A stretch of DNA of 60,179 bases from a virus: positions 1-60,179 of IMG/VR virus record IMGVR_UViG_3300005563_000007; one strand, written 5' to 3'. The position numbers and the translations under genes were made by a program. Below, in pieces: positions 25,712 through 34,723 of this stretch (positions are counted from its first letter, which is position 1; each line of letters begins with the position of its first letter). The notes beneath the pieces were generated by a model. It ran no database searches and had not been told where the DNA came from. It worked only from the letters and a program-made list of their open reading frames with translations.

Positions 25712-27363
25712 CCGCACTGGCCTTCGATGCCCTGAAGTCGAAGCTGCAGGCAGTCGTCGACAAGCAGCTAGCGCTCCGGTGGACGCCGCCGGCGATGGCC
25801 AAGAGCCTGCAGGCTTCCCTCGACTCTGTGGCCAAGATCGGCCTAACGATCAAGGTTGCCGACCCCAAGGGCAATGGCCTTCAGCCGAGCACGGGGCGCA
25901 AGACGGACGCGCTCAGCCTAGGCGTGGGCGTGAGCGCCAGCGCGGCCGCCAAGATCTCCGCCGGCATCAGCCTTGGCATCGGCTTCTCGGCCACGGTCTC
26001 GCTGCTCGGCCAGCTCACGACTGGGCTCCACAAGACGATCTCGCAAGTCGGCACGCTCGAGCGCGACCTGGTCGACTTCAACCTGCAGGCTCAGGCCGTC
26101 GCGGGCACGAACGGCGTGATGCCGCCCGGGCGAAAGCTCGAGCAGGGCGCCGTCAACAACTCGCTCCGCGGGCTCCACGAGAACCTGCTCGACTGCCAGA
26201 ACAAGGCCAACGCGGCGGCGGCGGGCGCGCCCGTTTCGCCCATCTCGGCCGAGCTCAGGCAGCCGCGCGTGGGCGCCTGGCATTGCGAGCTCGACCTCGA
26301 CGGCGAAACCCCGTCAACGGGCAAGATCAAGTTTCAGCTCGACGATCTTGAGTTCACGGGCACCGTGCTGCCCGAGCACACGGGAGTCGAAGGCTCGCGC
26401 GCCAAGTGCAAAGTGGTCGCGGGCAACGGCAACCTCACGAGGCCCATCAGCCCGCACAGCTACTCGGGCGGCACGGGCGTGCGGGTCGGGGCCGTCCTTC
26501 ACGACATTCTGAAGGATTGCGGCGAAGACCTCTCTGATCTGTCCGACGGTCCCACGCTCGACAAGGTGCTGCCGCGGTGGCACGTCGCCGGCGGGCCGCA
26601 GAGCTCGGCCCAGCAGGCCCTGACCAAGCTCGCGGAAGCCTGCGGCGGCGCGTGGCGCATGATGCGCGACGGAACGGTGTGGTTCGGCACCGAGACCTGG
26701 CCCGAGGTCGCGCCGGAAGGCGTACTCACGCAAGAGACCTGGCAGGACGGCCACCTCACGCTGGCGCCCGAGACCCCCAACATGGTGCCGGGAACGACCT
26801 ACCAGGGGCAGAAGATCGAGCACGTCACGCACAGCTACGGCAACCTGCTCCGCTCGCACATCCGAACGTCGAGCGTGTCCACCGCGCTCAAGAAGGCGCT
26901 CGGCGGCAAACAGCAAGAGATCGACTACTCCCGCGAATACCCCTGCAAGGTCGTGACGCAGAACCCCGACGGGACGGTCCAGGTGCTTCCCGATGACGAG
27001 GTCATGCGCTCGGCGGGGCTCGACCACGTCATGATCGTGTATGGGCTCCCGGGCTTTCGCGCGAAACTCAAGAACGGCGCCCGTTGCCACCTGTTCTTCG
27101 CTGCTGGCGATCCGGGACGGCCGCGCGTCCACAACTGGGAATCAGACCCGGATTCCGTCGAGCGCCTCGACTATATCGTGGGCGGACGCGCGGGGGCGAT
27201 CGCGCGCGTCGGCGACACCGTCGACATCTTCGTTGAGCCAGCGACGCCGATCCCATTCGAAGGCACGGCCACGCCGCCCGGCTCCGCCATCGCGGGCGTC
27301 ATGCACATCACTACGCCCTTGGTAGGGATCGTCAGTGGCGGCAACGGGCAATTGACGGCCTAG
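25708..27363 (+). CDS. Baseplate hub protein with extra N-terminal domain
   Basis: 551 residues from ATG 25708. Residues 1-170 are helical with a glycine/alanine-rich hydrophobic stretch (about 71-103). From about 195 the protein resembles gp27/gpD-type hubs (GTVLPEHTGVEGSRAKCKVV; LTKLAEACGGAWRMMRDGTV), and the C-terminal ~130 residues look like a gp5/gpV-type OB/spike base. It should form the trimeric hub above the spike. Confidence 0.75.
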   Translation: MTALAFDALKSKLQAVVDKQLALRWTPPAMAKSLQASLDSVAKIGLTIKVADPKGNGLQPSTGRKTDALSLGVGVSASAAAKISAGISLGIGFSATVSLLGQLTTGLHKTISQVGTLERDLVDFNLQAQAVAGTNGVMPPGRKLEQGAVNNSLRGLHENLLDCQNKANAAAAGAPVSPISAELRQPRVGAWHCELDLDGETPSTGKIKFQLDDLEFTGTVLPEHTGVEGSRAKCKVVAGNGNLTRPISPHSYSGGTGVRVGAVLHDILKDCGEDLSDLSDGPTLDKVLPRWHVAGGPQSSAQQALTKLAEACGGAWRMMRDGTVWFGTETWPEVAPEGVLTQETWQDGHLTLAPETPNMVPGTTYQGQKIEHVTHSYGNLLRSHIRTSSVSTALKKALGGKQQEIDYSREYPCKVVTQNPDGTVQVLPDDEVMRSAGLDHVMIVYGLPGFRAKLKNGARCHLFFAAGDPGRPRVHNWESDPDSVERLDYIVGGRAGAIARVGDTVDIFVEPATPIPFEGTATPPGSAIAGVMHITTPLVGIVSGGNGQLTA

Positions 27364-27364
27364 G

Positions 27365-27868
27365 ATGGCGGATCAGGCAGAAATCGTTGGCCAGCTTAGC
27401 GTTGGCCAGTGCGTTCCAGCATTCAACAGCCTCGTCGTCAAAACCGCGGCTGACATTCAGGCGAAGCTGGTTGGCTGTGCGTCGGTGTCCGCGAAGATTG
27501 CGATCACTCCGCCCACGTTGGAGGCGAAGCTCACCGCGGCCACGAACCTTGTGGCCGCGATTGAGGCTCAGATCGCCGCGAGCGCCGGCCTTGGCCTGCC
27601 TGCCGTGCAGGTGGATCTCTCGGTGATGCTGGCCGTGAAGGTCGAGCTGCAGGCCCAGCTGGAGGTACTGCTAGCCCTGCTCGATGCGATGGCAACCGTC
27701 GGCATTGCGGTCATCTCCTACACCGGCGACGCCCCGAATCATGGGGCGAAGGTTCAAGAGAAAGTTAACGCGATAGCGGGACCCGGCAACGCGCTTCAAT
27801 CTGTGACTTTCTTGGCAACCGAGCCAGCTGCGTTTGCAGCTCTCGGTAAGGTGCTGCTTACGGGCTAG
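27365..27868 (+). CDS. Hypothetical baseplate-region protein
   Basis: 167 residues. Long Ala/Leu/Val helices (LEAKLTAATNLVAAIEAQIA; VDLSVMLAVKVELQAQLEVL) and a short C-terminal segment. Follows the hub gene by 1 base. Not recognised. Its end overlaps by 11 bases the end of the convergent lipoprotein gene. Confidence 0.6.
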   Translation: MADQAEIVGQLSVGQCVPAFNSLVVKTAADIQAKLVGCASVSAKIAITPPTLEAKLTAATNLVAAIEAQIAASAGLGLPAVQVDLSVMLAVKVELQAQLEVLLALLDAMATVGIAVISYTGDAPNHGAKVQEKVNAIAGPGNALQSVTFLATEPAAFAALGKVLLTG

Positions 27869-28217
27869 CGCCGGCCGTGCCGCGCATTGATCGCGCCTGC
27901 TCGTTCATCTCGACCTGCAGATTGAAGACCTCGTCTTCCGCAAGATCTACTTCGTCGGCCGCGTCACGGGCTTGTTGGGCAGCAGCGCGCAAACGCACAC
28001 GCTCCCGGGCAGCCGCATCGCGGCGCTTCTCGTTCGCCTCGTGAGCCAACATACGCTGCCGCATGTCTCGCGACATCCACGCGCGCCGTTCTTCCTCGGA
28101 CGAAAAGCACCGCTGTTTTCCATCGGGATAAACGTTACAGACGCTCGGGCGCGGCGGGCCGAACGAAAACGCGCATCCCGACAAACCAAGCAGCACCAAG
28201 AGCGCAACGAGCTTCAT
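27858..28217 (-). CDS. Lipoprotein with coiled coil, antisense to tail genes
   Basis: 119 residues from ATG 28217. A type II signal peptide ends in the lipobox LSGC (Cys15). The mature part has two more Cys (VCNVYPDGKQRC), then a highly charged helix to the end. It overlaps the next upstream gene by 4 bases, forming a two-gene lipoprotein unit. Possible roles are outer-spanin-like or surface modification of the lysogen. Confidence 0.7.
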   Translation of the reverse strand: MKLVALLVLLGLSGCAFSFGPPRPSVCNVYPDGKQRCFSSEEERRAWMSRDMRQRMLAHEANEKRRDAAARERVRLRAAAQQARDAADEVDLAEDEVFNLQVEMNEQARSMRGTAGASP

Positions 28218-28780
28218 TTGGCCGTGCAGTAGGCAGTGAGGTGACCGGCGGTGCCGGCGCCAACGCACTTTTGTGAAACGAAGCACTTGTTGCCGCAGGC
28301 GCCGCAATTGTTCTGGTCGATCTGAAAGGTCTCGCAGCCCGGCGCTCCCGTGCAGTCCAGGCTTCCTTCGGGGCAGACGAGCGCTTGGCCGCCGCCCGAA
28401 CCAGCGACGCCTCCAGCGGGCCCGCCAGCGGTGCCGGCCGCGCCGCCGTTGGCCTTGCCTCCGGCTCCGCCGACCTGGGCGCCGGCAACACCCGCCCCCG
28501 TGCCACCTAGCTCCACGCCGGTGCCTGCCTGCCCTCCTGAGCCGCCAACGGCGTTTGCGCCCGCCGCGGGATCAACAGGCGAGCCGCCGGCATCGGGTTG
28601 ACCAGCCGCCGAGCTCTCGGCGCCCGCCGTAGCAACCGGCGATCGGCCCGCTGAGGCCGCACCAGCGCTCGCCGTGGTGCCGCCCTGACCGCCGCCGCCG
28701 ACGTCTTCGAACAGCGACCCCTGCTCAGTCCCGCCGCACGCCACCGCGAGCAGCGCCCCAGCCCAGAAAGCTCTCGACAT
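28214..28780 (-). CDS. Gly/Ala-rich lipoprotein with CGACGN cysteine motif
   Basis: 188 residues from ATG 28780. The signal peptide ends in VAC (Cys15) and GGTEQG follows. Residues 25-130 are a Gly/Ala/Ser-rich low-complexity stalk. The C-terminus has eight Cys, including NNCGACGNKC, as seen in many myxobacterial secreted proteins and Stig1-like domains. It is host-like in style and reads against the tail operon, suggesting a late-acquired cargo gene active in the lysogen. Confidence 0.75.
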   Translation of the reverse strand: MSRAFWAGALLAVACGGTEQGSLFEDVGGGGQGGTTASAGAASAGRSPVATAGAESSAAGQPDAGGSPVDPAAGANAVGGSGGQAGTGVELGGTGAGVAGAQVGGAGGKANGGAAGTAGGPAGGVAGSGGGQALVCPEGSLDCTGAPGCETFQIDQNNCGACGNKCFVSQKCVGAGTAGHLTAYCTAK

Positions 28781-28821
28781 GATCGCCCAGGCTAACCAGC
28801 CGGGCGGCCTGCTGCAACCCC

Positions 28822-29247
28822 ATGGCCGACCTTATCGACATTTCCGAGACGGTCGGGCTTTGGTCGCTCGGCGATTTCAAGCCCGACATGCCCCGCGTGT
28901 CGGGGCGCGAAGCCCTCATCCACCGCCTCTGCGTTCGGCTGCAGACGCCGCGCGGCCGCTTTAGCGGCGTCGACTCCAACGGCAAAGTTTGGGGCTGGCC
29001 GAACTTCGGCACCGACATCGCCCAATACCTGCTCTCCAAGACTCCGCCGAGCGCCATCGCCTCGGCGGCTGAGGCCGAGTGTCTGAAAGACGAGCAGGTC
29101 GAGGAAGCCGCCGCCGTCGCCACGCTCGAAGACGGAGGGCGCCGCATGCATCTCGAGATCGCGATCCTCGATGCGCTTGGCCCGTTCGTTTTCACGCTCA
29201 GCATCACGCAAGCGAAGCTGACCCTCATCGAATTGCAGGCCGCCTAA
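28822..29247 (+). CDS. Baseplate wedge protein, gp25/gpW-like
   Basis: 141 residues from ATG 28822. The start (VGLWSLGDFKPDMPRVSGREALIHR), a central LQTPRGRF and a C-terminal beta end (HLEIAILDALGPFVFTLSIT) fit the Mu gp46/T4 gp25 family. It precedes baseplate J, the conserved order. Confidence 0.75.
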   Translation: MADLIDISETVGLWSLGDFKPDMPRVSGREALIHRLCVRLQTPRGRFSGVDSNGKVWGWPNFGTDIAQYLLSKTPPSAIASAAEAECLKDEQVEEAAAVATLEDGGRRMHLEIAILDALGPFVFTLSITQAKLTLIELQAA

Positions 29248-29248
29248 G

Positions 29249-30442
29249 ATGGCATCAATCAACTGGGCGGACATCGTCGAGATTCTTCACGACGAGGCGA
29301 AGCAAACGTGTCTCGACTTGCTCGAGTCAGTTGGTTACACGGCGACGTCTTGGCAGGAGGGCGAGCCAGCGCTTGCAGCGACCGAGCTCAGTGCCGAGAT
29401 CTGGGCTCAGCTCTCGAAGGTCGCCGTCTACCTCAAGAGCGCGTTTCTAAACAAGACCGCTACTGGCGAGGCGCTGACACGCCTCTCGGACAGCCACTAC
29501 GACAACCGGCGCGGAACGTCTGTAGCCGCGCAGCGCCGCACCAGCTTGGCCTGCGCTGCCGGATCTGGGCCGCACACGATCAACCTGGGCGCGCTTGTGC
29601 TCGCGCACCCGGACGGTCCTACCTACCGAAACATCGAAGATGGCGTGACGGTCTACCCCGCGACGCTGCCGAGCGGAGGGAGCCTTTCGGGGCTCATTTT
29701 CGAGGCTGAGGTCGCGGGCGCCGAAGCAAACAAGAGCGCGGGCAGCGTCACCATCCTACAGACGACGCTGGCTGGCGTCACGGTGACCAGCGACGCAATC
29801 GAGCGCTACGGAACCGACGAAGAGCCCGACCCAACCCTCCAAACGCGCAACACTACCAAGTGGGCTCTGCTCACCGAGTTCGAGCTCATCGACGACGCGG
29901 TGCGGAACATCTGCCTGACTGCCGCAGGGCCTGCCGGCGGTGGGGCGATCACCGACGCGGTGGTCGATTCATCGAACCCGCGCGGGGCCGGTACCTTCGA
30001 CGTCTACATGGCGAGCGCGCTTGCGACGGCTGCTGCGGGAGACATTACGCTCGCACAGGCCGCGATTGACGCGCGGGTGTTTGGATCCGGCGCCACGCCC
30101 AAGACGTGCCTGGTCTTCGGTGCCCCGCCCGTTCCGCTGAACCTCATCGGCACCGTATACTACCAGGGCTCCTACCTCGAGACCGAGATGGAGCTGGCCA
30201 CGCAGACGGCGCTCGAGGAGTTCATTCAGCTGATCCCGCTCGGCGGTTACAACTTCTATCCGGGCCCTTCGAATGTCGTGCCGATCAACGACGTCGAGTC
30301 GGTGATCCGCGACGTCCAAATCGGTGGCCAGGACGTCAAGAAGACCGTCGTACTGACCGCACCCGCGGACCTCTCCGTCGCTGCTTTCGGCAAGGTCACT
30401 CCGGGCACGTTCACGCTGACCTTTGTTCGCGTCTCAGGCTGA
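29249..30442 (+). CDS. Baseplate assembly protein J
   Basis: 397 residues. The N-terminal helix (SAEIWAQLSKVAVYLKSAFL), TGEALTRLSDSHYDNRRG and TLAGVTVTSDAIERYGTDEE match the gpJ family pattern: 'G.D.E.D...R' corresponds to TDEEPDPTLQTRN. It builds the wedge ring with the gp25-like protein and protein I. Confidence 0.88.
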   Translation: MASINWADIVEILHDEAKQTCLDLLESVGYTATSWQEGEPALAATELSAEIWAQLSKVAVYLKSAFLNKTATGEALTRLSDSHYDNRRGTSVAAQRRTSLACAAGSGPHTINLGALVLAHPDGPTYRNIEDGVTVYPATLPSGGSLSGLIFEAEVAGAEANKSAGSVTILQTTLAGVTVTSDAIERYGTDEEPDPTLQTRNTTKWALLTEFELIDDAVRNICLTAAGPAGGGAITDAVVDSSNPRGAGTFDVYMASALATAAAGDITLAQAAIDARVFGSGATPKTCLVFGAPPVPLNLIGTVYYQGSYLETEMELATQTALEEFIQLIPLGGYNFYPGPSNVVPINDVESVIRDVQIGGQDVKKTVVLTAPADLSVAAFGKVTPGTFTLTFVRVSG

Positions 30443-30443
30443 A

Positions 30444-31070
30444 ATGGGTACCTTTCGCGACTACGTAGCGAGCGTGTTGCCGCGGCCGTTCGCGCAGAGG
30501 CTATCTGCCGGCTTCTTCGGCGTCCTCCACGGCTTCACGGGCGACACTCTGGCCGACGGGATGAGCATCGCGGCTCGGATGGCCCTGCTCAAGGATCCGA
30601 TGAGCCCGGACGACGTGCTCCCGCTCATCGGCGACGAGCGCGGCATGCCCCGCTACCCGATCGAGACGCCGGCGCAGTACCGCGCGCGCCTCATCTCGGC
30701 GTGGGAAGCCTACAGGTTCGCCGGGTCCGAGGGGACCATCGTCCAGCAATTCGCGCTAGCGGGCTACCCGGGCGTCACCATCTACTTCGACCCCGCCGCG
30801 CTCGGCCCTAACGGCGAAGCGGCGCCCTACTGGTCGCAATTCTGGATCCGCTTCCCCTACTCGAGCGGCCATCCCGTCACCTCACCCGGCACCAACTGGG
30901 GCGCCTTCAACTGGGGCGACGGCACCGTCTACGGCGTCGGCGTCAGCACCGGCTTCTACGCGCTGATCCACGGAATCGTTCGCAAGTGGAAGCCCAGCCG
31001 CTGGATTTGCCGCGGCTTCAAGTTCGAGCTCGCGGACACGTCGATCGTCGACCTCGCCTTCGGGATCTGA
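30444..31070 (+). CDS. Tail protein I-like baseplate component
   Basis: 208 residues from ATG 30444. The PIETPAQYRARLISAWEAYR segment and the tail KWKPSRWICRGFKF are typical of gpI-type proteins coded after J. It should connect fibres to the baseplate. Confidence 0.78.
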   Translation: MGTFRDYVASVLPRPFAQRLSAGFFGVLHGFTGDTLADGMSIAARMALLKDPMSPDDVLPLIGDERGMPRYPIETPAQYRARLISAWEAYRFAGSEGTIVQQFALAGYPGVTIYFDPAALGPNGEAAPYWSQFWIRFPYSSGHPVTSPGTNWGAFNWGDGTVYGVGVSTGFYALIHGIVRKWKPSRWICRGFKFELADTSIVDLAFGI

Positions 31071-31073
31071 TTC

Positions 31074-32417
31074 ATGCCCACAGCAGTATCCGAAACGGAC
31101 ACGTTTCCGCAGGTCATCCAGCGCCCGAATAACGGCGAGCTGGCGGACTCGGCGAGCGTCGCGCAATTCGCGGATGCGTTCGGAAAGCGCACGCGGCGCA
31201 ACTACAACCGCTCGCGCTCCGTGCTGTTCGACATCACGCGCGCGCCGTACAACGCCGACCCAACGGGTGCAGCGGATTCGACGACCGCGATTCAGAACGC
31301 GATCAACGACGCAGCCGCGGCCGGCGGCGACGTGTTTTGCCCGCCCGGCGTCTTCCAGCGAGGCACGCTGACCATCCCCGCCGGAGTGAGCCTGCGGGGC
31401 GTTCCCTCGGTCACCTACTTCGTCCACAACCACGCGACGACGAACGGCCTGGCGTTCACCGGCAGCGACTCCGGCAGCCCCAGGGTCATCAGCGATATTC
31501 ACTTCCTCGGCTCGATTGTTGGCAACGGCTCGTCAATCGTCAACAACGCTGGGGCGCGGGTCGTGTTCCGGCGCTGCACTTGGAACGGCACTGACCAGGC
31601 GGGATCTCCGTCGGCGAACCTGCAGGGCAAGCTCGCCAGCATCAACGCCGCGGCGTCACGCCTGACGTTCATCGACTGCGATCTGAACGTAGCCGGCATC
31701 CTCAAGGGGCTGCACGCTCAGCAGGGCAAGATCCGAGTGGTGCGTGGCAGCATGAGCATGCCGGCGACCTACGCGGAAGCCCTGGCGCAGAACGATGCCG
31801 GAGGGAGCGTAACCCTCCGCGACGTGCTCGTGGATCTCACCGCCCACGTAACTGGCGTTGCCTACGTGCTTTACGCCAACAGCAACGACGTGGCCGACTT
31901 CGCAGCGCTCCGCGATTGCGAGATCGACGCGACGGGCGCCACTGGGACGTTGACCGCGTTTCAGTGGACGCCTGACGCGCGCGTCGTGATGTGGGGCAAC
32001 AAGCTCTCGATCTCGGGCGTGGCGCCGTTCGGTGCCAATTCGGCTCCTCACGCGCGCTCGCTGGTCGAGCTGCGCGAGTACATTCAGCAAGACTTCAGCA
32101 CCAGCGCATCGATCGACCTCCGCAACTCGTACGGCTACCGCACGCACCTCGTACGCAACGACGCGAGCAGCGTTTCGATCATCCTGCCCGCGGGCGTAAT
32201 CGACGGCCAAGAGCTGGATTTCATCTACTACAACGCCGGCGCCACGGGCGTTACGCCCGCGTTTGCCACCACGCCGCTCACCGGCACCACGGTGCCCACA
32301 GTCGGCGCCGGAAACACGCTCACCGGCCATTTCCGCTGGGCGAAGCGCGAAGCGAGCGGCGACTCCGATCGCTGGATCCAAGTCGGCACGTGGGGCGTCG
32401 GTTTGACGTTGGTCTGA
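31074..32417 (+). CDS. Tail fibre/tailspike with right-handed beta-helix
   Basis: 447 residues. Residues 55-95 (FDITRAPYNADPTGAADSTT) show the pectate-lyase/tailspike head motif, followed by beta-helix-like repeats to about 320 and a small C-terminal domain. It probably binds or degrades host surface polysaccharide. The domain type is supported by repeat style, the substrate is unknown. Confidence 0.75.
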   Translation: MPTAVSETDTFPQVIQRPNNGELADSASVAQFADAFGKRTRRNYNRSRSVLFDITRAPYNADPTGAADSTTAIQNAINDAAAAGGDVFCPPGVFQRGTLTIPAGVSLRGVPSVTYFVHNHATTNGLAFTGSDSGSPRVISDIHFLGSIVGNGSSIVNNAGARVVFRRCTWNGTDQAGSPSANLQGKLASINAAASRLTFIDCDLNVAGILKGLHAQQGKIRVVRGSMSMPATYAEALAQNDAGGSVTLRDVLVDLTAHVTGVAYVLYANSNDVADFAALRDCEIDATGATGTLTAFQWTPDARVVMWGNKLSISGVAPFGANSAPHARSLVELREYIQQDFSTSASIDLRNSYGYRTHLVRNDASSVSIILPAGVIDGQELDFIYYNAGATGVTPAFATTPLTGTTVPTVGAGNTLTGHFRWAKREASGDSDRWIQVGTWGVGLTLV

Positions 32418-32424
32418 GAAAATC

Positions 32425-34257
32425 ATGGTCGCTTCAACTACAGCGTGGCTCAACGGCATCGGGCAGAAGATCCAGATCGCTGGTGTCCTCAAGGGGCCGA
32501 CCACGAATCTTTGGAACATCGTCGCCGGCGCGACGGCTGTCTTCAACGTTGCCACCGGCGCGATGGACATCACCATCACGGGTGGTGGCGGCGGTGGCGG
32601 CGGCACGGGCGACGTCGTGGGGCCAGCGAGCTCGGCAGACGATCGCGTCGCACTTTTCAGCGGCACCACCGGCAAGCTGCTCAAGCAGTCCAGCTTTGCG
32701 ATCAGCGGCATTCTGAAGGCCAACGGCAGCACGCCGCTCACGGCCGACTGGTCTCTAGGCGGCTTCTCGCTCACCAACGTCAAGTCGATCACGTACGGCT
32801 CTGCGCCGTTCGACAATGGCAACTCCGGCACCGCCGACACGATCAACTGGCAAGCCGGCGACATTCAGAAGTCGACGCTGACCGGGAACGTCACCTACAC
32901 GTTTACGGCCCCCTTCGGTGTGGGGGGGCTCACGCTCGAGATCATCCAAGATCCCACAGGCGGGCGCACGATCTCGTGGCCGGCTACCGTCGATTGGGTG
33001 GCAGGGGTCGCCCCCACGATCGCTCCGGCGGCCAACGCGGTCACCGTGGTGACGTTCTATTGGAATGGCTCCCGTTACCGGGGCTGCGCGAGCGGCGGCG
33101 GCGGTGTGTCGGTCCATAGTGCCCTGAGCGGGCTCAGCGCCGACGACCACACCCAATATTCGCTGGTCACTGGGACTCGAGCCTTCACGGGCGGGATTAC
33201 GATCACGCAGGCCGCGGTCAGCGGCCCGGGACAGAAGGCGTTTCTTGTCACGGGTGGCGCGCACACGGCGCTCACGGCGGCGACGGAAGCGATCGACGTC
33301 GATTTCGCGCTCAACCGTACGGTGCAGTGGGCGACCGGCGGGATCACCAAGCAACGGGCCGCCGTCTTCCGCGCGCCGACATGGGGCTTCGTGGGCGCCT
33401 CCGTCGTTGCCGACGCCGCCACGCTGACGATCACCGGAGCGCCTGTGGCGGGCGCGAACGCGACCTTCACCCGTAGCTATGCGCTATGGATCGAGAGCGG
33501 CGCATCGCGTTTCGACGGGAACATTTCCTTCGGCAAAGCGCTCACCGCTCCCAAGCTCTACCAAGAGGACGACGCCACCAACGGCGTGACGGCCCAGCCC
33601 CTGTTCGTAGGCGGCCAGAACGCGACGGGCACGGGCGCCACCGTGGGCGGCTATGTCGTCATCGCGGGCGGCACTGGCGCCACCCCGGGCACCGTTTACC
33701 TGCGCTCGGGCACCGTCGACTGCCTCTACGCATCGAGTTCTTCGTCGTCGGTCGTGGTGAATTTCGGCGGCTCGGCGGCGCAAAAGACCTTCATCCAGTT
33801 CGTTGCGACCGGTGCATCGGCGCTGCCGTACGTGGTCCAGGCGGGGTCGACTTCGCAAGCGACGGGGCGCCCGCTGGTCATCAGTGGCCAGAACGCAGTC
33901 ACGACCGGCGGCGCCGTGGTGATGACCACCGGTGACGGTCCTACTCCAGGCCGCTTGTCGTTGATGCTGGGCGGCTTCGTCAACGGCACCTCGACTGGCT
34001 CGCAGATGGTCATGTTCGAGGCCGTGCAGCTGGCTGCGAATCGGCGCATTACCTCGCTCAACTACACGGGTGCTGGCGTCACGGGTGTGACGACGACGGA
34101 GATGCCGGCGAACACTGGCGATCTCGTCACCTTCATCGGTAACGCCGCTGTCGCCCCAAGCGCCAACCCTGTGGGCGGCGGGATCCTCTACTGCGACGCC
34201 GGTGCGCTGAAATACCGAGGCACGAGCGGCACCGTCACGACCGTTGCGCCGGCCTGA
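32425..34257 (+). CDS. Long tail fibre protein
   Basis: 610 residues. Gly/Thr/Ala-rich with a glycine run near residue 55, a segment LSGLSADDHTQYSLVTGTRA typical of phage fibre joints (around 235), and repeating strand-turn units to the C-terminus. No chaperone-type C-terminal domain is recognised. It should mediate host adsorption. Confidence 0.8.
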   Translation: MVASTTAWLNGIGQKIQIAGVLKGPTTNLWNIVAGATAVFNVATGAMDITITGGGGGGGGTGDVVGPASSADDRVALFSGTTGKLLKQSSFAISGILKANGSTPLTADWSLGGFSLTNVKSITYGSAPFDNGNSGTADTINWQAGDIQKSTLTGNVTYTFTAPFGVGGLTLEIIQDPTGGRTISWPATVDWVAGVAPTIAPAANAVTVVTFYWNGSRYRGCASGGGGVSVHSALSGLSADDHTQYSLVTGTRAFTGGITITQAAVSGPGQKAFLVTGGAHTALTAATEAIDVDFALNRTVQWATGGITKQRAAVFRAPTWGFVGASVVADAATLTITGAPVAGANATFTRSYALWIESGASRFDGNISFGKALTAPKLYQEDDATNGVTAQPLFVGGQNATGTGATVGGYVVIAGGTGATPGTVYLRSGTVDCLYASSSSSSVVVNFGGSAAQKTFIQFVATGASALPYVVQAGSTSQATGRPLVISGQNAVTTGGAVVMTTGDGPTPGRLSLMLGGFVNGTSTGSQMVMFEAVQLAANRRITSLNYTGAGVTGVTTTEMPANTGDLVTFIGNAAVAPSANPVGGGILYCDAGALKYRGTSGTVTTVAPA

Positions 34258-34289
34258 CCACGGATCTCGCGCGCGCCCAAAACATCACC

Positions 34290-34310
34290 GCGCAGCCACT
34301 ACCGCTGCGC
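34290..34310 (+). other. Stem-loop after the long tail fibre gene
   Basis: GCGCAGC-CACTACC-GCTGCGC: seven perfect pairs with a 7-base loop, in the 79-base gap after the fibre gene. No T run follows, so it is not a clear intrinsic terminator. Confidence 0.4.
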
Positions 34311-34336
34311 CCAAACAAGCAATCGGGAGACTGCTC

Positions 34337-34723
34337 ATGTCCGGATACCGCTACGTCACTATTCCTGCGCCCGTTACGATCGTTGATGACGACGGTGAGC
34401 CTGTGCTGCAAAGCAACGGCAAGCCGCACGTCGTTCACTTTCGCGAGTTCTTGCTGAGTCGCACTCGCGACGCCACGATCTTCGGCGCTTCGCTCGACGC
34501 CATCATTGCGATGAACGCGATCGAGTCCGAGTTCAGAGGCAAGGGCGAAGGCGAAGTCGTCAAGCTTCCGTCGGCGGAGTGGGACCTGCTCAAGGCTGCC
34601 TGTGAAAAGCCGACGGGTGGATACAACCCGGGCATCGCGGGCCAGATCGTTTCGATGCCGCTGGCCGTGCGCAATGCGCCCGACAAGCAGCCCGTCGCCA
34701 CATTGGCTGCGGCTGCGGAGTGA
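34337..34723 (+). CDS. Hypothetical protein after the fibre gene
   Basis: 128 residues from ATG 34337 with CGGGAG upstream. Starts MSGYRYVTIPAPVTIVDDDG and has a helical middle. The position suggests a fibre assembly or tail accessory protein. Not recognised. Confidence 0.6.
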   Translation: MSGYRYVTIPAPVTIVDDDGEPVLQSNGKPHVVHFREFLLSRTRDATIFGASLDAIIAMNAIESEFRGKGEGEVVKLPSAEWDLLKAACEKPTGGYNPGIAGQIVSMPLAVRNAPDKQPVATLAAAAE

